Of a stretch of DNA of 64,000 bases, positions 48,085-61,490 are shown piece after piece. Position 1 is the stretch's first letter. The number at the start of each line of letters is the position of its first letter. Both the position numbers and the translations under genes were made by a program. The DNA comes from Branchiostoma floridae. Lineage: Eukaryota > Chordata > Leptocardii > Amphioxiformes > Branchiostomatidae. The stretch spans positions 11,057,026 through 11,121,025 of the forward strand of contig NC_049993.1 of the NCBI RefSeq assembly GCF_000003815.2. Reading direction: 5' to 3'. The notes beneath the pieces are model-generated. The model did not search any database, was not told where the DNA came from, and saw only the letters and a program-made list of their open reading frames with translations.

Positions 48085-49935
48085 CTGTGGATGGCGAGAA
48101 GCGTCGTCAGCAACGTCATGCAGCAGCAAAGCCTAGCCACATTAACATGTCCGACCTTCTTACAAATTAAAATGTCTGACCTTATTACTACAGCACTCAC
48201 TTATTAAAATTATGTCCTCAACAAAAGGAATTATTGTCAAAAAGACAACATAAAATAGATACTGAAAAGGCTTGTCGGAATTTGATTTTAGAATACTCAA
48301 ACAGAAAAAAAATCATTGAAATTTTTGACATTCAATTTTGCACAGTTCTTATAAAATGTGTTTCACAAAATTTTGACTGTTTCAAAGAGTACATGTAGTT
48401 TGGGGAAAGAATGATTTTCAACTTTGACCACAAAGAGCATTTAATTTACTGCTTCTTTACAAATAGATTGTTAAGAAGCTAATTTTTATAAGTACCAACG
48501 TAAAAAACACAAGACAGTGAACACAAATATATACCTAGCCCTAATTAACTTATGTCAGGAACTGTTGCCAAAAAATATTAATTTCAAACTAAAAACACAA
48601 GAACAACTAATGTTATACACAAAATCATTTTTTTCTAAATGCCATGCAAAAATGATCAGAACTGAATTTTGTTTTAGATAACAGAGACAAAAGGACAAAT
48701 GATAGACAACAACAAAAGAGTGTTACAGTAGCTTAAAGTTACACATGCATAGACATCACAATGATATACCTAAAACAGTCGTGGAATGGCTACTATATCA
48801 CACCAAAACATTGTTGAATCTTGAATCCCTTTTACCTTTCTAACTAATATCAACTTCTGTATCAAGCATTAACCACTCTGTTCTTATGTATGTTTACAAC
48901 ATATACAATGTAGTTCTTAACATTTTTTTGTATTATCCCTTCTTTCACCATACAGTAGATGGAAAGAGAGCTTAAAATAATTTTTTCATGTGTAGTAACA
49001 TGTATTTCAAATGGATATAAGTTATGGTGTGCTGGTGTTTCTGAAGCTCTTGAACCTTCTACCCAAACACCATGTTTACTATGAGAAACAAACTGTATGT
49101 AGGGAATTCAGCAACAATGGAGACCATTAGATACAACAGTCTAGTTAACATGAGTTCACACCCAACCTTACACCGTGAATCTTTGTCTGCTGAAGACAAA
49201 AGCAAGCAGGCAAGCAAGCATCTATGTAAGCGGGGGGTTTGAAAAGCTGCTGGCCTCTACAAATGCAGTTGCTGCAGCGCTGAAATCAATAGGAAAACCA
49301 CTCCCTTCTCTGGTAGGTAGTGTACATGTCAATCATCCGGCCTCTGCTTGCTAGATAGAGTCGTACTTGTACACAAATCAAAACAGAAGGTACTTACCTT
49401 TTGGTCACAAGAGCCTGTTTTCTTCCCTCAGATTAGAGACCCAGACTGAAGAAGTTCTGCCTGTTCATGTACACTGAATAGGCCAGATTTAAATCTCAAC
49501 TGTTTCCTTTAAATATCATTCTTTGTTCTTGGTATCTTTCCTGATATCATAGAAAAGCATGCACAAGTATCTTTGGAAGAGTATGACAGTTAATCTGAAA
49601 TAAATCGGGCCTACAGTTGCATGGGTAGTTGTTGACACAACTCCTTGGAGTCATTTTTCTGTGCACAGTAATATCTAATGTATGACCATTTTCTTTTTGG
49701 TACGAATATGGTAAAATTAGCAAGAACGTGCACAACATTTTGGGCATTTCCAGTTAAATATTTTTCTTTGTCAACATAACTGTAGAGCTGACAAATCTAT
49801 CCACATTTAGTGCAAGTTATTTTCATGTACTTTCCTGTACACAACCAGACTGCAGTATTTCACATTACATGTTACTGTGACAGAACCTGACTTTTTCCCT
49901 GCTGAAGCAACTGAGGAGCATCAACTGAGTTGCAC

Positions 49936-50229
49936 CTGGTTCAATATCGCTCTGCCAGCTAGAGGACTGACTGCCGAGCGAAGCCGGCGACCGACCGTAG
50001 AAGCTGACGTCCCCGTCCGCCTCTCCAATGCTATCGGCGTCATCATCCACGGACGAGAGAGAACCAGCGTTTCGTTTGGGACGCTTGATGCTGCGGGGGG
50101 CAGTCTGAAGGCTGCGACGAATGGCCATACCTGCGGACATGGGCTGCTCGGGAGGCATGCTGTAGTAGGTGGGACTCTCCAGGTCTCCGATTGTCAAGTT
50201 CCCCACTCCTCCACCCTGCACAATGGGTG
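49936..50229 (-). CDS. NFI exon (DLES-YYSM region)
   Basis: It encodes TPIVQGGGVGNLTIGDLES, PTYYSMPPEQ, AIRRSLQTAPRSIKRPKRN, a Ser/Asp-rich acidic stretch and GRSPASLGSQSSSWQSDIEP. This is the clearest NFI match in the window. 294 nt, phase 1 on both sides. Acceptor tttcctgcag, donor CCAG|GTGCAA. Confidence 0.95.
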
Positions 50230-50630
50230 CTGCAGGAAACAAAGGACATTAGGTTAGTAAATCTACAACAACTGACACATTTCCTGTTCTTAAATGTCAA
50301 TGCAATAGAGCAAAGTAAACAACTTAGCCCAACTTTGCTACGATTCTATGCTACTGCACAGATGTGCTATAAGGAAGAACAGTATACTCAAAGGATAAGA
50401 GCTGCAAAATTTCCTTCTCTAACCTCCTACACAATTTAAGTTGTGTACAGTTTGTAGATCAAAGTAAACTACTTTCCCCCTTAACAATAGCTACCACAAA
50501 TAAACTGAGAAAAACAAAAATACCCAAATTTTGTGCCTGGTGACTATGGCTTTTCCCAAAGATATAGATTCAGAGTCATCCCATGAAAAGGTACATCCAT
50601 TTTTATCAATCCAACTAAAGAAAGACCGAC

Positions 50631-50792
50631 CTCCCATAAATTTGCCTCGCTGATGCTGGGAGTTCGGTTCCCAGGGATGGCTGTAGGTAGGTTTCGCTCG
50701 GCTGGGATCGACGCCGTTTGAATGGCAGTGACCCTCCCTGGCCAATCCCGTTCTGGTTAAAATACCCGACGCAGGAATCCACCGCGCTGGGT
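50631..50792 (-). CDS. Candidate unrecognised cassette exon inside NFI
   Basis: Between two confirmed exons lies a 162-nt open block with a strong acceptor (cctccttatttcag|AC) and a donor-like GGGAG|GTCGGT, phase 1 at both ends, exactly compatible with its neighbours. It would insert PARWIPASGILTRTGLAREG, then HCHSNGVDPSRAKPTYSHPW and EPNSQHQRGKFMG. GC content exceeds the surrounding intron. No NFI counterpart is known to me. Confidence 0.35.
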
Positions 50793-50842
50793 CTGAAATA
50801 AGGAGGACAGGCTTCAAGACAAGGTAGAGAGGGAGGACTTAC

Positions 50843-50917
50843 TCTTGGTGATTCGCTGCAGCTCTGCGATCCCGAACACCCCGCTAGTGATGAAGTTGTC
50901 GCTGCTTAGGACGGTGC
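50843..50917 (-). CDS. NFI exon (SGVF-ELQR region)
   Basis: It encodes TVLSSDNFITSGVFGIAELQ then RITK, matching NFI [20 protein letters not shown]. 75 nt, phase 1 on both sides. Acceptor gttgacag|GC, donor AAGA|GTAAGT. Confidence 0.94.
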
Positions 50918-53900
50918 CTGTCAACGACAGAACACCATGTTACAGGTCTGCTTCCCTGAAAGGTTTGTTAGCTTCAATGAAATATACACCTTTACACCAA
51001 ACACACTGCAGTAGCTTTGTGAGTCACAAGGTGGCACTCCTGTACGGTGCAAACAGGGTCCTTGTTGAGCAAGCAAGCCGTGCTAAAGTACAAATGTAGA
51101 AGTCTGTCCACCTATCCATGCCGGTATGTGGACAATGGGACTTCTGCTCAGCCGTTCGTTTCCACGGCATTCCTGCACGGGCAGCCCGGATTATCATCGT
51201 CTAGTCCCCCTGATTATGCTGCATTTTTGCCATGGCTTCTAGTACAAACATCTGCTATATTGGCCTGATGTACTGAACTTCGCTTCCCAACTACGGTATT
51301 TCTTACAAATCAAACATAATGATCAGGAATCAAACACCTTTTCTAAGCAAAAAGTATCTCCTTTTCTCCCAAGCTAGGCTCACCGTAAATGACCCTATTC
51401 TTTAAAATAATTTTCAAACTGAAAGTAGACACATTTGTTGGAAAGGGCCATTTCACGGATACTTTGGGAAGGACTGACCATTTCACTAGATTACAGTCTG
51501 TTGAAACCAGCTCCTTTTATTCCCTGATATTTCTGAAGCAGTTACAAATCTGTAACAGTTTATCAACTGTGTATGTGTAACATTCTTTCCATATTGCTAC
51601 TGACACTGTTACTTCAGGGAAGCCTACGTGAGTACTGTGAGTTTTAGCATTACAGATGGGGGTAGCATTGGGGATCAAACTCATGACCCCTGGCTCTTTC
51701 AATCCTCCATCTTTCTTCATCCCAAAGACTAAATGCACCCACCCTGCGGTCTGCTTGGCTCTCCCCATAAATCTTAAGCCCAGTGGGGAGGGGGGCATTT
51801 TCCATTTTGCACATAAAGCCCAAAGCTGCCGTAAACGTCAGAAAAGCCAGGGTCTTACCGAGGAAATTGGTTTAATGAAAGTTGGATCCAGCTGGTGTAT
51901 ACACAGGGCCTTTCCTAATGTTTTGACATCAGCGGGGTGCAGTACGAAAACTCTCACCCGTGGAACTTCTGCGCAAAGGTATGCACCAGTCGTAAAAACA
52001 CCATTCTTCACATATAAATATGGTCTGATTAGTTCTAAGGAGTGGGATGTCTGCCTCGTGAGCTCACTAGTAAAACATAACCCTTAGGGAGCCAGGTACA
52101 GCACTCCTTTAGGATTCCTATAGGTACATTTCCCCAGACACAATTAACTGGAGAATAGTAATGCGGGATATCTTCAGTAATATGACCTACTTCCATCTCC
52201 TTCATATCTTTGCTACATATACTATTTTTAAAAATGAGATACAGCATCCACATAACTCCAAGCCCCAAATCAGAGAAGGCTTTCATAATATTATTCCAGA
52301 CCTTCTGCTAACCTTTGTATTTCATAACTACTCGAAGATATTCATCATATTATGAAGATCTTGAAAGGCCGTAATATCAATGTCATAGTCGGCCCTAGTT
52401 CCCTTCATGTTGTTCAGTGAATCTGTCACTGAGAATCATTCTTTATTATAGAAACGACCCCCAAACTGTCTGGTTCTGAGGTTGATCCTCCCCAGGCGAT
52501 GCCTTTGTTTCTCCCCACAGACCCAACTGTTACTAAGATCACAGACGTGCAGGTATGTATTGGTCAATAAAATTGTGACCTGCAAGAGCTCCAAAATGTT
52601 TCCTTTCCCTTACAATCTCTGCAGGGTTTGGATTACAAAAGCCAAACAAGGACTTCCAATATATCATCGTGGCTCAGACGGTAATCCTGGTTCAGTTGAT
52701 AGATCATTGACTGGGTACAACGTTACCATTCTATATCATTGGCATGCCGGTCACGTTTAATACACCAACCTGAAGTGTATCAAATCTCCCATCTGCTGCT
52801 TAGTTTTTAACAATAATACACTGTGGCTGTTGTCAACGAAACCAATCTAAGTCAGACTTTCTGGAAACTTACTCTTCCTCCTTTCTATTGTCACACGTGA
52901 TCAGACAGCTTAGTGAAAGCCATAACGAGTTGGAAGCCCAGCTAGTAAATCATAGGTGAGATGGCAATATGTACCTAGGTAGGGAACTTGCTGGCCAAAC
53001 GTGCTTCTCATTTGGGTGTATAGGTGGCCTCCCATATCCAAATTTGCACAAAGCGAACGTGATGTCATTTCAGTCCGATAAAATCTGTCGGGGCCCAACG
53101 CAGATGTGGGCGTTCGTCTTCCTCCCTCCTCCTGATATTCCTCAACAACTCAGAGTCCTTAAAGCTGCTCCCCTGATCTGGTCATCTCTTAAATTGATTG
53201 GATTACTATCTGAGACATACATTACCAAACTTTCAAGTCTGCTTGTAACTGCATCAGCATCTAAACATGCTAAAAGTGTCTACCACTGCTCAACTGACTA
53301 TGAAGTTAACGTTAATTTTTGTCATCATGAGCAAATGGCTAATCAACCTACAACAAAGCACTGGTAGTTGCAATGACATTAAGAAATAAAAACATCTAAA
53401 AATTATTCCATATGATATCTTACTTCTTGACTCATTTTTGTTGAATCATCTCTGTGAATAAAATTGTCTTCTGGCAGACTTAACCACACACATTGTCTAA
53501 TCTTAACTACTTTATCTGCAGCAATACTAGTTGCTCATTCGATGAAAACCACATCTTATACATATTCTAGACAGCTAAGCTTCTTTGAAGAGTGAGAATT
53601 TGACTTCCATGGATGAGTGGGTTACAGAAAAGCTAAAGATAAGATGCAGAAATCCTCCAGCCTCTCATTATTTAACTTGTCAAGAGGGAAAGGTTATGAG
53701 ATTCAGTCTGCATCAGATACAGTCGGTCATAAAAGACGTCCTTTCTGGATGAAGATCAGGAACGCCGCGTCCTTGTCGGTCTATAACATCGCACCACGCA
53801 CAGGTGGCGCTGTAATCGTGGTACGAAGGGACTACCACGCACGCACGGGGTGCCGCACGTCCCCTCCGCACCCCGGGACACTGTCGCGCCACCGTGTTTT

Positions 53901-54906
53901 CCTCCCAGCCGGCATTACCTAATTAGAACTGACAGGGCCGTTCCCTTTCTTCAAAACAAGTTCAGCCCTCCTAAGGGCAGAGCAGCCAGATTAGGCTGGA
54001 GCTTTCTAGTTCAAGTTCAAGTGTAGCATTGCCTGTCTGTGGATCACTCATTAGTTCCACCGGCAGACGTGATCTGGAGAGAAAACAACCTCCTTTGTTA
54101 CATCCTGCCTGGTCTCATCAGACGTAGATTGCAGGCTAGATTAGAGAGCCCTTGTTGCAGAATGAATACATACATGATTGCAATACCACGAAATAACACA
54201 CAAACTTCCAACTGTCTGCGTCATTCTTACCATAATGACAGCCCAGAATGACTGTACTTGACTTTGTCAAGGGGTTCTAGGCTCTTAGATTGGCAGACAG
54301 GGACAAATTGAAGTGAAGATGACATTACACCCAGACCATCTTCAGTGGTACCTGAACATCCCAACTCTATCCCAATCACATCTAATGGTGGTTACTCAGT
54401 CACTAATGCCTTACCTGGGCTATTTTAGACTATATCTTTAGATGGTTTTATTTTCTTCAGAAAATGAAATGGTAGAACCCCTGAAATAATACTTTTCCAG
54501 ACAGACTAACAATCCAGAATGTGTACATGTCTGTGTACTGTATATAGCTATCTGCAGGGATTTCATGCTGCGTTATCCCACTTTCTAAATCCTCAAATTT
54601 GCAGAAATGACAATTATAACGACACAGCAAATCTTTTGGCAGTCTTTCATAATCAAGACAATAAATATACACTTTTAATGTATTTTTCCACAACATTTTT
54701 TAGTCTTTCATTTTTTTTCTCCATGAGTTTTCCTTCAAATTATCAAGTCTGTATCATAACTTTTGTAACTGCTTACTGACAAGACCTTGCAGGCACAGTT
54801 TGACAAAATACACAATTACCCACTCAAAACACCAGCTTGTTGAGCAACACCTAGTCGCCATAGCAACCCTTGTCTCTAGGGGCGTGGCATTGCCGTGGTA
54901 ACCCAC

Positions 54907-54966
54907 CTTTTATGTCGGGGTCACTGGAAACTGACATGCTGTCCCCAGAATCACTGCCAGTGTTCT
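54907..54966 (-). CDS. NFI exon directly after the DNA-binding domain
   Basis: It encodes NTGSDSGDSMSVSSDPDIK, corresponding to the NFI linker SSQSESPSQPSDADIK. 60 nt, phase 1 on both sides. Acceptor gtttatttttcag, donor AAAAG|GTGGGT. It is the most upstream NFI exon in the window. Confidence 0.85.
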
Positions 54967-55404
54967 CTGAAAAATAAACAAGAAAGAAAAACTTCAACCT
55001 TGATGGCTTTTCGGTATGTTAGGGAGGGTGAGCCTGCAGAAATGCTCAACTTCAAGGCCATGCTGCTGCAATTGTGTAGTCATCATCATCATCACTTTAA
55101 CCTTCCCCAGAACTAAGGATGTGTTTTTGCAGTGAGTGACTGTACCACCGTTTTTGAATGTTTTCATTCACAATGTTACCAGTAAAATTATGTCCTGAAC
55201 AGAGAAACTATTTTCTGTACTTTAGAGAGTCTGGTGAAAGATCTAACGACTTAAAATATTTGTGTGTTCTCTCAGCCTGAAACATGTATAGGACTAGGAG
55301 GAACAACCTTGAATACTTGAAGTGTGTGACTATTGAGGTACTATGAAAACAGTCAAGCAGTAAGTCATAAATGTCAATCTTATCAAACCTCTTTAACATA
55401 CACA

Positions 55405-55472
55405 CATGGCACACACACACACTGTGACACACACACACACACACACACTCACACACACACACACACAGCATA

Positions 55473-55515
<43 letters not shown>

Positions 55516-55533
55516 CAAACACACACACACCAC
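55405..55533. repeat. (CA)n microsatellite
   Basis: Interrupted ca dinucleotides over about 130 bp. Confidence 0.95.
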
Positions 55534-58439
55534 CCCAGGGTAAACTGGTAAGAGCACTGGGGACTTCTCTTTCCCCCCAGTGAATCTAGATTGCTAAAAC
55601 AGGTGTCAGTTGCAGTTGTGTCAGGGTGGGGGCACATAGTTGGTGTGCCCCTCCTGTACCAGACTGACAGGGAAGACAACAGTAGGTACAGGCTGTGACA
55701 ATACAGATGGAGACAGGAAGAAACAGACATGACCCACATGGGCGGGAGGGAGACCAACCTAGAACCTCAATGTGATAATGACATTGGCCTGTTTGAATCA
55801 GCTATACATGTTTGGCATCCGAGTACATACAAATGTAATGGACGAACTTTCGAGAGAGAATGACTTATGATAAGTAATAATAGTCTGAAGGATGAGGTGA
55901 CAGTGACACCAATACAACATAGATGCCATCTTCTTACAACATTGTTGCTAACTTGATAGTTTTTCCAAGAATTAAGGTTATTCGTTCAATAAACTTAGAA
56001 AGAGAATTAGGAAGATCGTAAATTTAAAGTGCAGTAAAATCTACCTAATAAGTCTGTCCTGATGAAAACTATCACACGATATTGCTCAGTCAATCAGTAC
56101 AGCATGAAGGGCACTTTTTGTCATGAGAAGCTGGTATCACATGACCTCAGTGGACCAATCACTGTACAGGACATTTCCAAGGGGACTGAGGATGCTCACC
56201 CATGTCACCATTTGGCTGAGGCTCAAGTTTAACCCAATAACATCTCTAGAAATACCCACCATTATCTGAAATTGCATTCAGGCGACTGATCATCAGGCCA
56301 TGTCACATAGACAGCCTTTCAAATTAAGGGTCGGTCAAAATCAACATTTGGAGGACTTTTCATGGAAAAGTAGATTTTTTTATACATCCAATAAAAAGAT
56401 TAAGAAAACCCGCCACACACCCATGAAAGATTGTGATTTTATCATATTTCTAATAATGCATTTTTATGCACAATTGATATAATATAAGTGGTTAACAATA
56501 CATTCAGTAAATCTGAAGATTTCAGCTTTTAGAGAATTGGTAAGATATAAACCTGAAGTTAAAGGTGAATCACCCCTGGAAAGCAGGGTTTTGGAGTGTG
56601 TTCAACTTTCACTGGGTAACCCTACTTGACACAAGATACCAAAACAACAGCTATATTTACATACTGGGTATCTCCAGTACTGGTAGAAATCAGCTACTAG
56701 CACATATGTGCTCCCAGAATACGTTCAACGCTGAATCATGTGCTTGTCTACATCATAAAACTACTTGGCTATATTTGTACATATCGTACACTTTTAATTT
56801 TGAGAAAAAGCAATCTAGAGAGTTTCGTATGTTTCGAATGTTACCTATCGCTTCTAGTTTGTTACAAATATACATTTTGCAATGAGTAATTAAGACGAGA
56901 CAATCCATTCCAAAAATAGTGTGCAAAACATTGGAACTAATCGGTCTCACAAGTGCCCAATCTTTCAGTGTTTCTTCATAAACTGGGAACTTCTTGAAAT
57001 AGCTTGGGAACTGCTCTTACAATGAGGGCCCAATTAGAAACAGGACGTTGGGATTTTCTCTGACAACAGGTTGGCGTAAGTGCTCATTACCCTTATCCAC
57101 ATAGGTCTGGGAACTCCCACCGTTTTGTCAAAGGCCACAGAAAGTTTGTTGCAACTCTAACAAACAGAAACTGAAGGGCAAACTTTCACATTTGACAAGC
57201 TTGAGAACTACACGTAAATCTAGCTTCCTAGTGTCCATACTGTATTGTCTTTGTTGCAATTTGAATAAAGTCAAAGTTAATATACAGATGCCAAATAAGA
57301 TGTAATGGGAGATATAACCTCATAAAGAAGGTGAAAATTATATTTCTGAGCATACTCGGCACCACTAACATTCTCCCTGTTGTCCTACCCCATAACCAAT
57401 AGAGAATTTGTCACCAAATTTAGGAATACTTCCATACAGCAAGTCTTTGGGAGGATCCTTGGTTTATAATCATACCTCCCCCACCTGGTGCTTCAAACCT
57501 CCATGTCCACACTGCCTGCGTTCCAACTCATTAAAACATAATTAACACCAGGCCACATCTGTGCCATGATTTCCTCTCAAGGTCATTGCTATACATTACA
57601 GTAAATACGACTGGGGATAGCTAATTGAAAAATTTGCAATAAAGGTGTGAGATGCTTCCTACTTCTACTACTGAAAAGCCAGAAGCTTTCAATGTGTACA
57701 GTTTTGGTATCAACATGTCACATTGATAACTGAAATTGCTCTGGTACCATTGGTCAGTCCTGTATGGCCCCTATGACCAATACGTTCGATCTGTAAACTG
57801 TCATGTGTCCCTGTCCTTGTATGCAGGACACACCCTATAACTCACCACCCCAGCACAGTGGGAGGGGCGGCCTCTGGTCAACCTGCTGACCTTGAGACAA
57901 GCTGTGTGACCTTGTCTCTCACCGCAGTCAGGAAATAGAAGAGGAGGATAATCCCTGATTACTTTATTATCTTGGTAGGTTCTACTGGATTAACTTTGAC
58001 ACAACTATAGTCCAGTCTGTCCTAAAGTCTGCATGCCCCTTCTCCAAATGACAAGCAAGGAAAGAATGAAATCTTTTTAAAAAAAGTCTGTGAAAACCTC
58101 CCGAAAATCTTGGTCTGATGGTATGAAATTCTGATAAGATATCAAGCTATACATACAGAATGAAATAATCACAGTCAAGAAGTATTAATAGAAGGTATGG
58201 GACTGATTTATGATGATGATGGTTTCAAAATAAAAGCACTGGGAAAAGACGGTCTAGACTTCTTTAAGGGTGGGCTATCTGAAAGCAAGGTAACTTTTTA
58301 TATCATTTATAAATCATACATCATACAATCAAATGAAATGACCACAGGGAAGAATGACTTTTGTGTTGCTTTGTGAGATGGATAATTCCTAAAGGGAAGG
58401 GAGGAAGGCGTGGAAGCTGAAGAGTCGTGTAAGACTCTG

Positions 58440-58868
58440 TGGAGTGGTCAGGCATGGAGAGAGGCTGGAGAGCAGTGTAACTTGTGTGGAAGCTGGAGAG
58501 CAGTGTAAGACGTGTGGAAGCTGACGAGCAGTGTAAGATGTGTAAGACACGTAAGAGTCAGGAGAGAGGCTGGAGAGCAGTGTAAGATGTGGTCAGGCAT
58601 GTAGGAGTCAGGAGAGAGGCTGGAGAGCAGTGTAAGATGTGGTCAGGCATGTAGGAGTCAGGAGAGGGGCTGGAGAGCAGTGTAAGATGTGGTCAGGCAT
58701 GTAGGAGTCAGGAGAGAGGCTGGAGAGCAGTGTAAGATGTGGTCAGGCATGTAGGAGTCAGGAGAGAGGCTGGAGAGCAGTGTAAGATGTGGTCAGGCAT
58801 GAAGGAGTCAGGAGAGAGGCTGGAGAGCAGTGTAAGATGTGGTCGGGCATGTAGGAGTCAGGAGAGAG
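58440..58868. repeat. 50-bp minisatellite
   Basis: The unit contains gaggctggagagcagtgtaa, gatgtggtcaggcatgta and ggagtcagga. About six near-identical copies at 58,552-58,868, preceded by degenerate units. Confidence 0.93.
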
Positions 58869-60019
58869 GCCATCTATGTGATCAGGGCAGGGCACAGGGT
58901 TCAGGGTCGGGGTCACCCTCTGTACCTCATGGTCACAAGGTCACACGAACTCCCACATGTCATGGACACCAGGCCATGAACGCCATAAATCACACCCTGG
59001 TTAGAAAAGTCTACAGGTACCAAGGCTTTCCCAGGCCCTTGGGAAAGATCAGACCTCTCAGCTTGGATATTTTTCCACCATCCCAATTCCCATAGACAGA
59101 ACAGTCCTAAACATTTTATTTTTTTGTCACTGAGTACAAATTTCTTTCATCGTTCAATTTACATACCATTTTTGGGGCGTGGTTTATCAAAATTTAGATA
59201 TTTCTATATCTTTGACAGCTTATTCAAGACCTCGGTACCAAGAAAAAAGACTGGAACACATTAGTCACCTGTGGGCCTCTCAAGGCCTCCCTTTTACCCC
59301 CTCCCCTCGCCACATATCAACTCCAGCAGTAAACAACTGCCGAACAGCAGGACCTTCACAACTAATAAGTGCAGTTCAATGTCACATCCCAACACGTGTT
59401 CAAATAATCTTCAAGTGATAGGAATTCATACTACCAGACAGTTAACTTTTAGACAGCATTTTGTACAAGAAGCTATGCTGCATACACTTGTATATAAAAG
59501 ACAGGCAAAAGTTGAACATCACACTTCAAATACAGTGGTATGGTTTAGTTCATTTCAAACTGCATGTACATGTTACTCCATTCCTTTTTACTTCCCTTTA
59601 CGACAATGCCTTCATTTTATAAGTTTACAGATAGCATCAACTTAATCAGTGGTACTCATATGTATCACATCATAGTCATCCTTGTATTGGCCTAGTATAT
59701 AGCTGATATATAGTTTTAAGGAGTCTAGAATCTGACTTGCACCTATACTACATGTCCTGACCAGCAGATTTAAGAGACAAGGATTATTGGATAAGCTGGA
59801 TAAGGCTAAGCTGAAGTAACGAACATAAGGAAGCTGTTCTGTGCTGACCTTTACGACCATGTGTCCAGGTTTTCTTTAAGGAGTTCCATACGGAACTTCT
59901 CATACCTTGTGTGACAGAGCAAGTCTACATAACCCTAAACAGAGATACTGGTACATGTCCACTTCATGAAACTAACCAACTTAAAGAGACTTTGGCTTCT
60001 TTTTGGCTATATTACAAAG

Positions 60020-60362
60020 TTGCCATTCTGCAACTTTTTGTTCAACATTCTAGATTATTTTCTTGGACTTGGAACAGTGACAAAGTTTAAACACTTTAGA
60101 GGAATAATGATTCATGTGATTGGATGAAATATGAGAATCCCAAGAAGTTTTGAAAAAAAAAAGGCTATTCCATCAATCATCCCAATCTCTTTTGCCTATA
60201 TTACTTTTTGTTCAACATTCTATATTATTTTCTTGGACTTGGAACTGTGACAAAGTGAAACACTTAAGACTAATAGAAAATCTTTATCATCCCCAAATCT
60301 TTCCTCCATATATTTCTAAGAAGTTTTGAAGAAGAAAAAAGGCTATTCCATCAATCATCCCA
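60020..60362. repeat. Direct tandem duplication, about 170 bp
   Basis: ttttcttggacttggaac, gtgacaaagt and ggctattccatcaatcatcc occur twice in the same order, offset by about 170 bp. Confidence 0.85.
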
Positions 60363-61220
60363 AGTGACCCTCTGAGGCTGCTAATATTTTGCTGAAACTT
60401 ATTTTACACTGACAATTTACTATTTTTGCATATATCAGCAATTTTATCACATTTTACATTGAGCTCCCTTGAAGATCAACAAAGCTAGCTGATAGGACTA
60501 TGAAATAATTTCCAAGATGAAGATATACAGAAAAGAAAAATCACAGAAATAATTACCCCTCTGCCCAAAATAAATATGCCATTTTTTCTTCATCCAATAT
60601 GACCACACAAGCTCTATTTCAATGAAGCTAATTTGCTGGTGACTTTATTGACTCCTCTGTGGGCTTGACCACTGACTGAAAGGCCAGTAAGTGAGAGGGA
60701 GTGGTCAACAACTATCAGGGATTAGCACAGAAGTGGTAAGTGGGACTAAACAAACAAATTGGTTCCCCCCTGGGGGAGAGAAACAAAACAGCTGTTTCCC
60801 TTTTGTCAGTTGGAGAGTGACCCATATACAAACATCAGGATTTTTTTGTTCACATTTTCAGAGCAGATTTTTGTATGAAGTTCTGTTTTAATGTTATACT
60901 ATCTCAAGGCAAACTTGTGATAGGGAAGTTCTGATGTCTGTATTAGTCATTGGCAGAATAGCTGTTGTGAAAGTAAGCTGAAAGTTTGGGCTGATCCAAG
61001 CTTGTGAGACAGATCTAATCAAGTATGTGCAGAGGAAGCAGGTAACATAAGTGACATATCTTGATAATGTGATATTTGATACTTGCCAAAGGCTATCCCT
61101 GTTACCAAACTCAAAATGGGTCAGTTCTTCACTCTCTTTCAAGAAATCATATTCCATACTTCCATAACTTTGCGCCAAGGGAGTGAAATATTTTTTGGCT
61201 TGTTAGACATCCAGGTAAGC

Positions 61221-61319
61221 AATATACAAATACAATTCAATCTCTACAATTGGATAAAAAACGGATAGACATTTCGAGTCACATCCATCACTCTTCTTCA
61301 GCATCACTAGAATGAACTA
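61221..61319 (-). repeat. Left inverted repeat beside the gap, with hammerhead-like motif
   Basis: On the minus strand: CTGAAGA, A, GAGTGA, loop, TGACTC, GAAAT, then GTCTATCCGTTTTTTATCC. It has the same layout as 8265-8298, including the extra A. It is an inverted copy of 61,429-61,490. Confidence 0.6.
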
Positions 61320-61420
61320 NNNNNNNNNNNNNNNNNNNNNNNNNNNNNNNNNNNNNNNNNNNNNNNNNNNNNNNNNNNNNNNNNNNNNNNNNNNNNNNNN
61401 NNNNNNNNNNNNNNNNNNNN
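61320..61420. other. Assembly gap (101 N)
   Basis: 101 undetermined bases; true length unknown. Confidence 1.
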
Positions 61421-61490
61421 ATAGTTTCACTCGAAACGTCTATCCGTATTTTTTATCCAGTTGTAGGGATTGAATTGTATTTGTATATTT
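61421..61490 (+). repeat. Right inverted repeat beside the gap
   Basis: TCACTCGAAACGTCTATCCG then tttttatccagttgtaggga and ttgaattgtatttgtatatt mirror the left arm. TCACTC pairs perfectly with the GAGTGA of the left copy. Confidence 0.75.

Noticed and set aside
50491-50630. C-terminal part of the minus-strand frame below the candidate NFI cassette
   Set aside because: AT-rich, past the donor-like site, and without coding character. Only 50,631-50,792 was kept, as a low-confidence exon.
55208-55757. Cys/Val-rich and His/Thr-rich open frames
   Set aside because: They are translations of the CA microsatellite.
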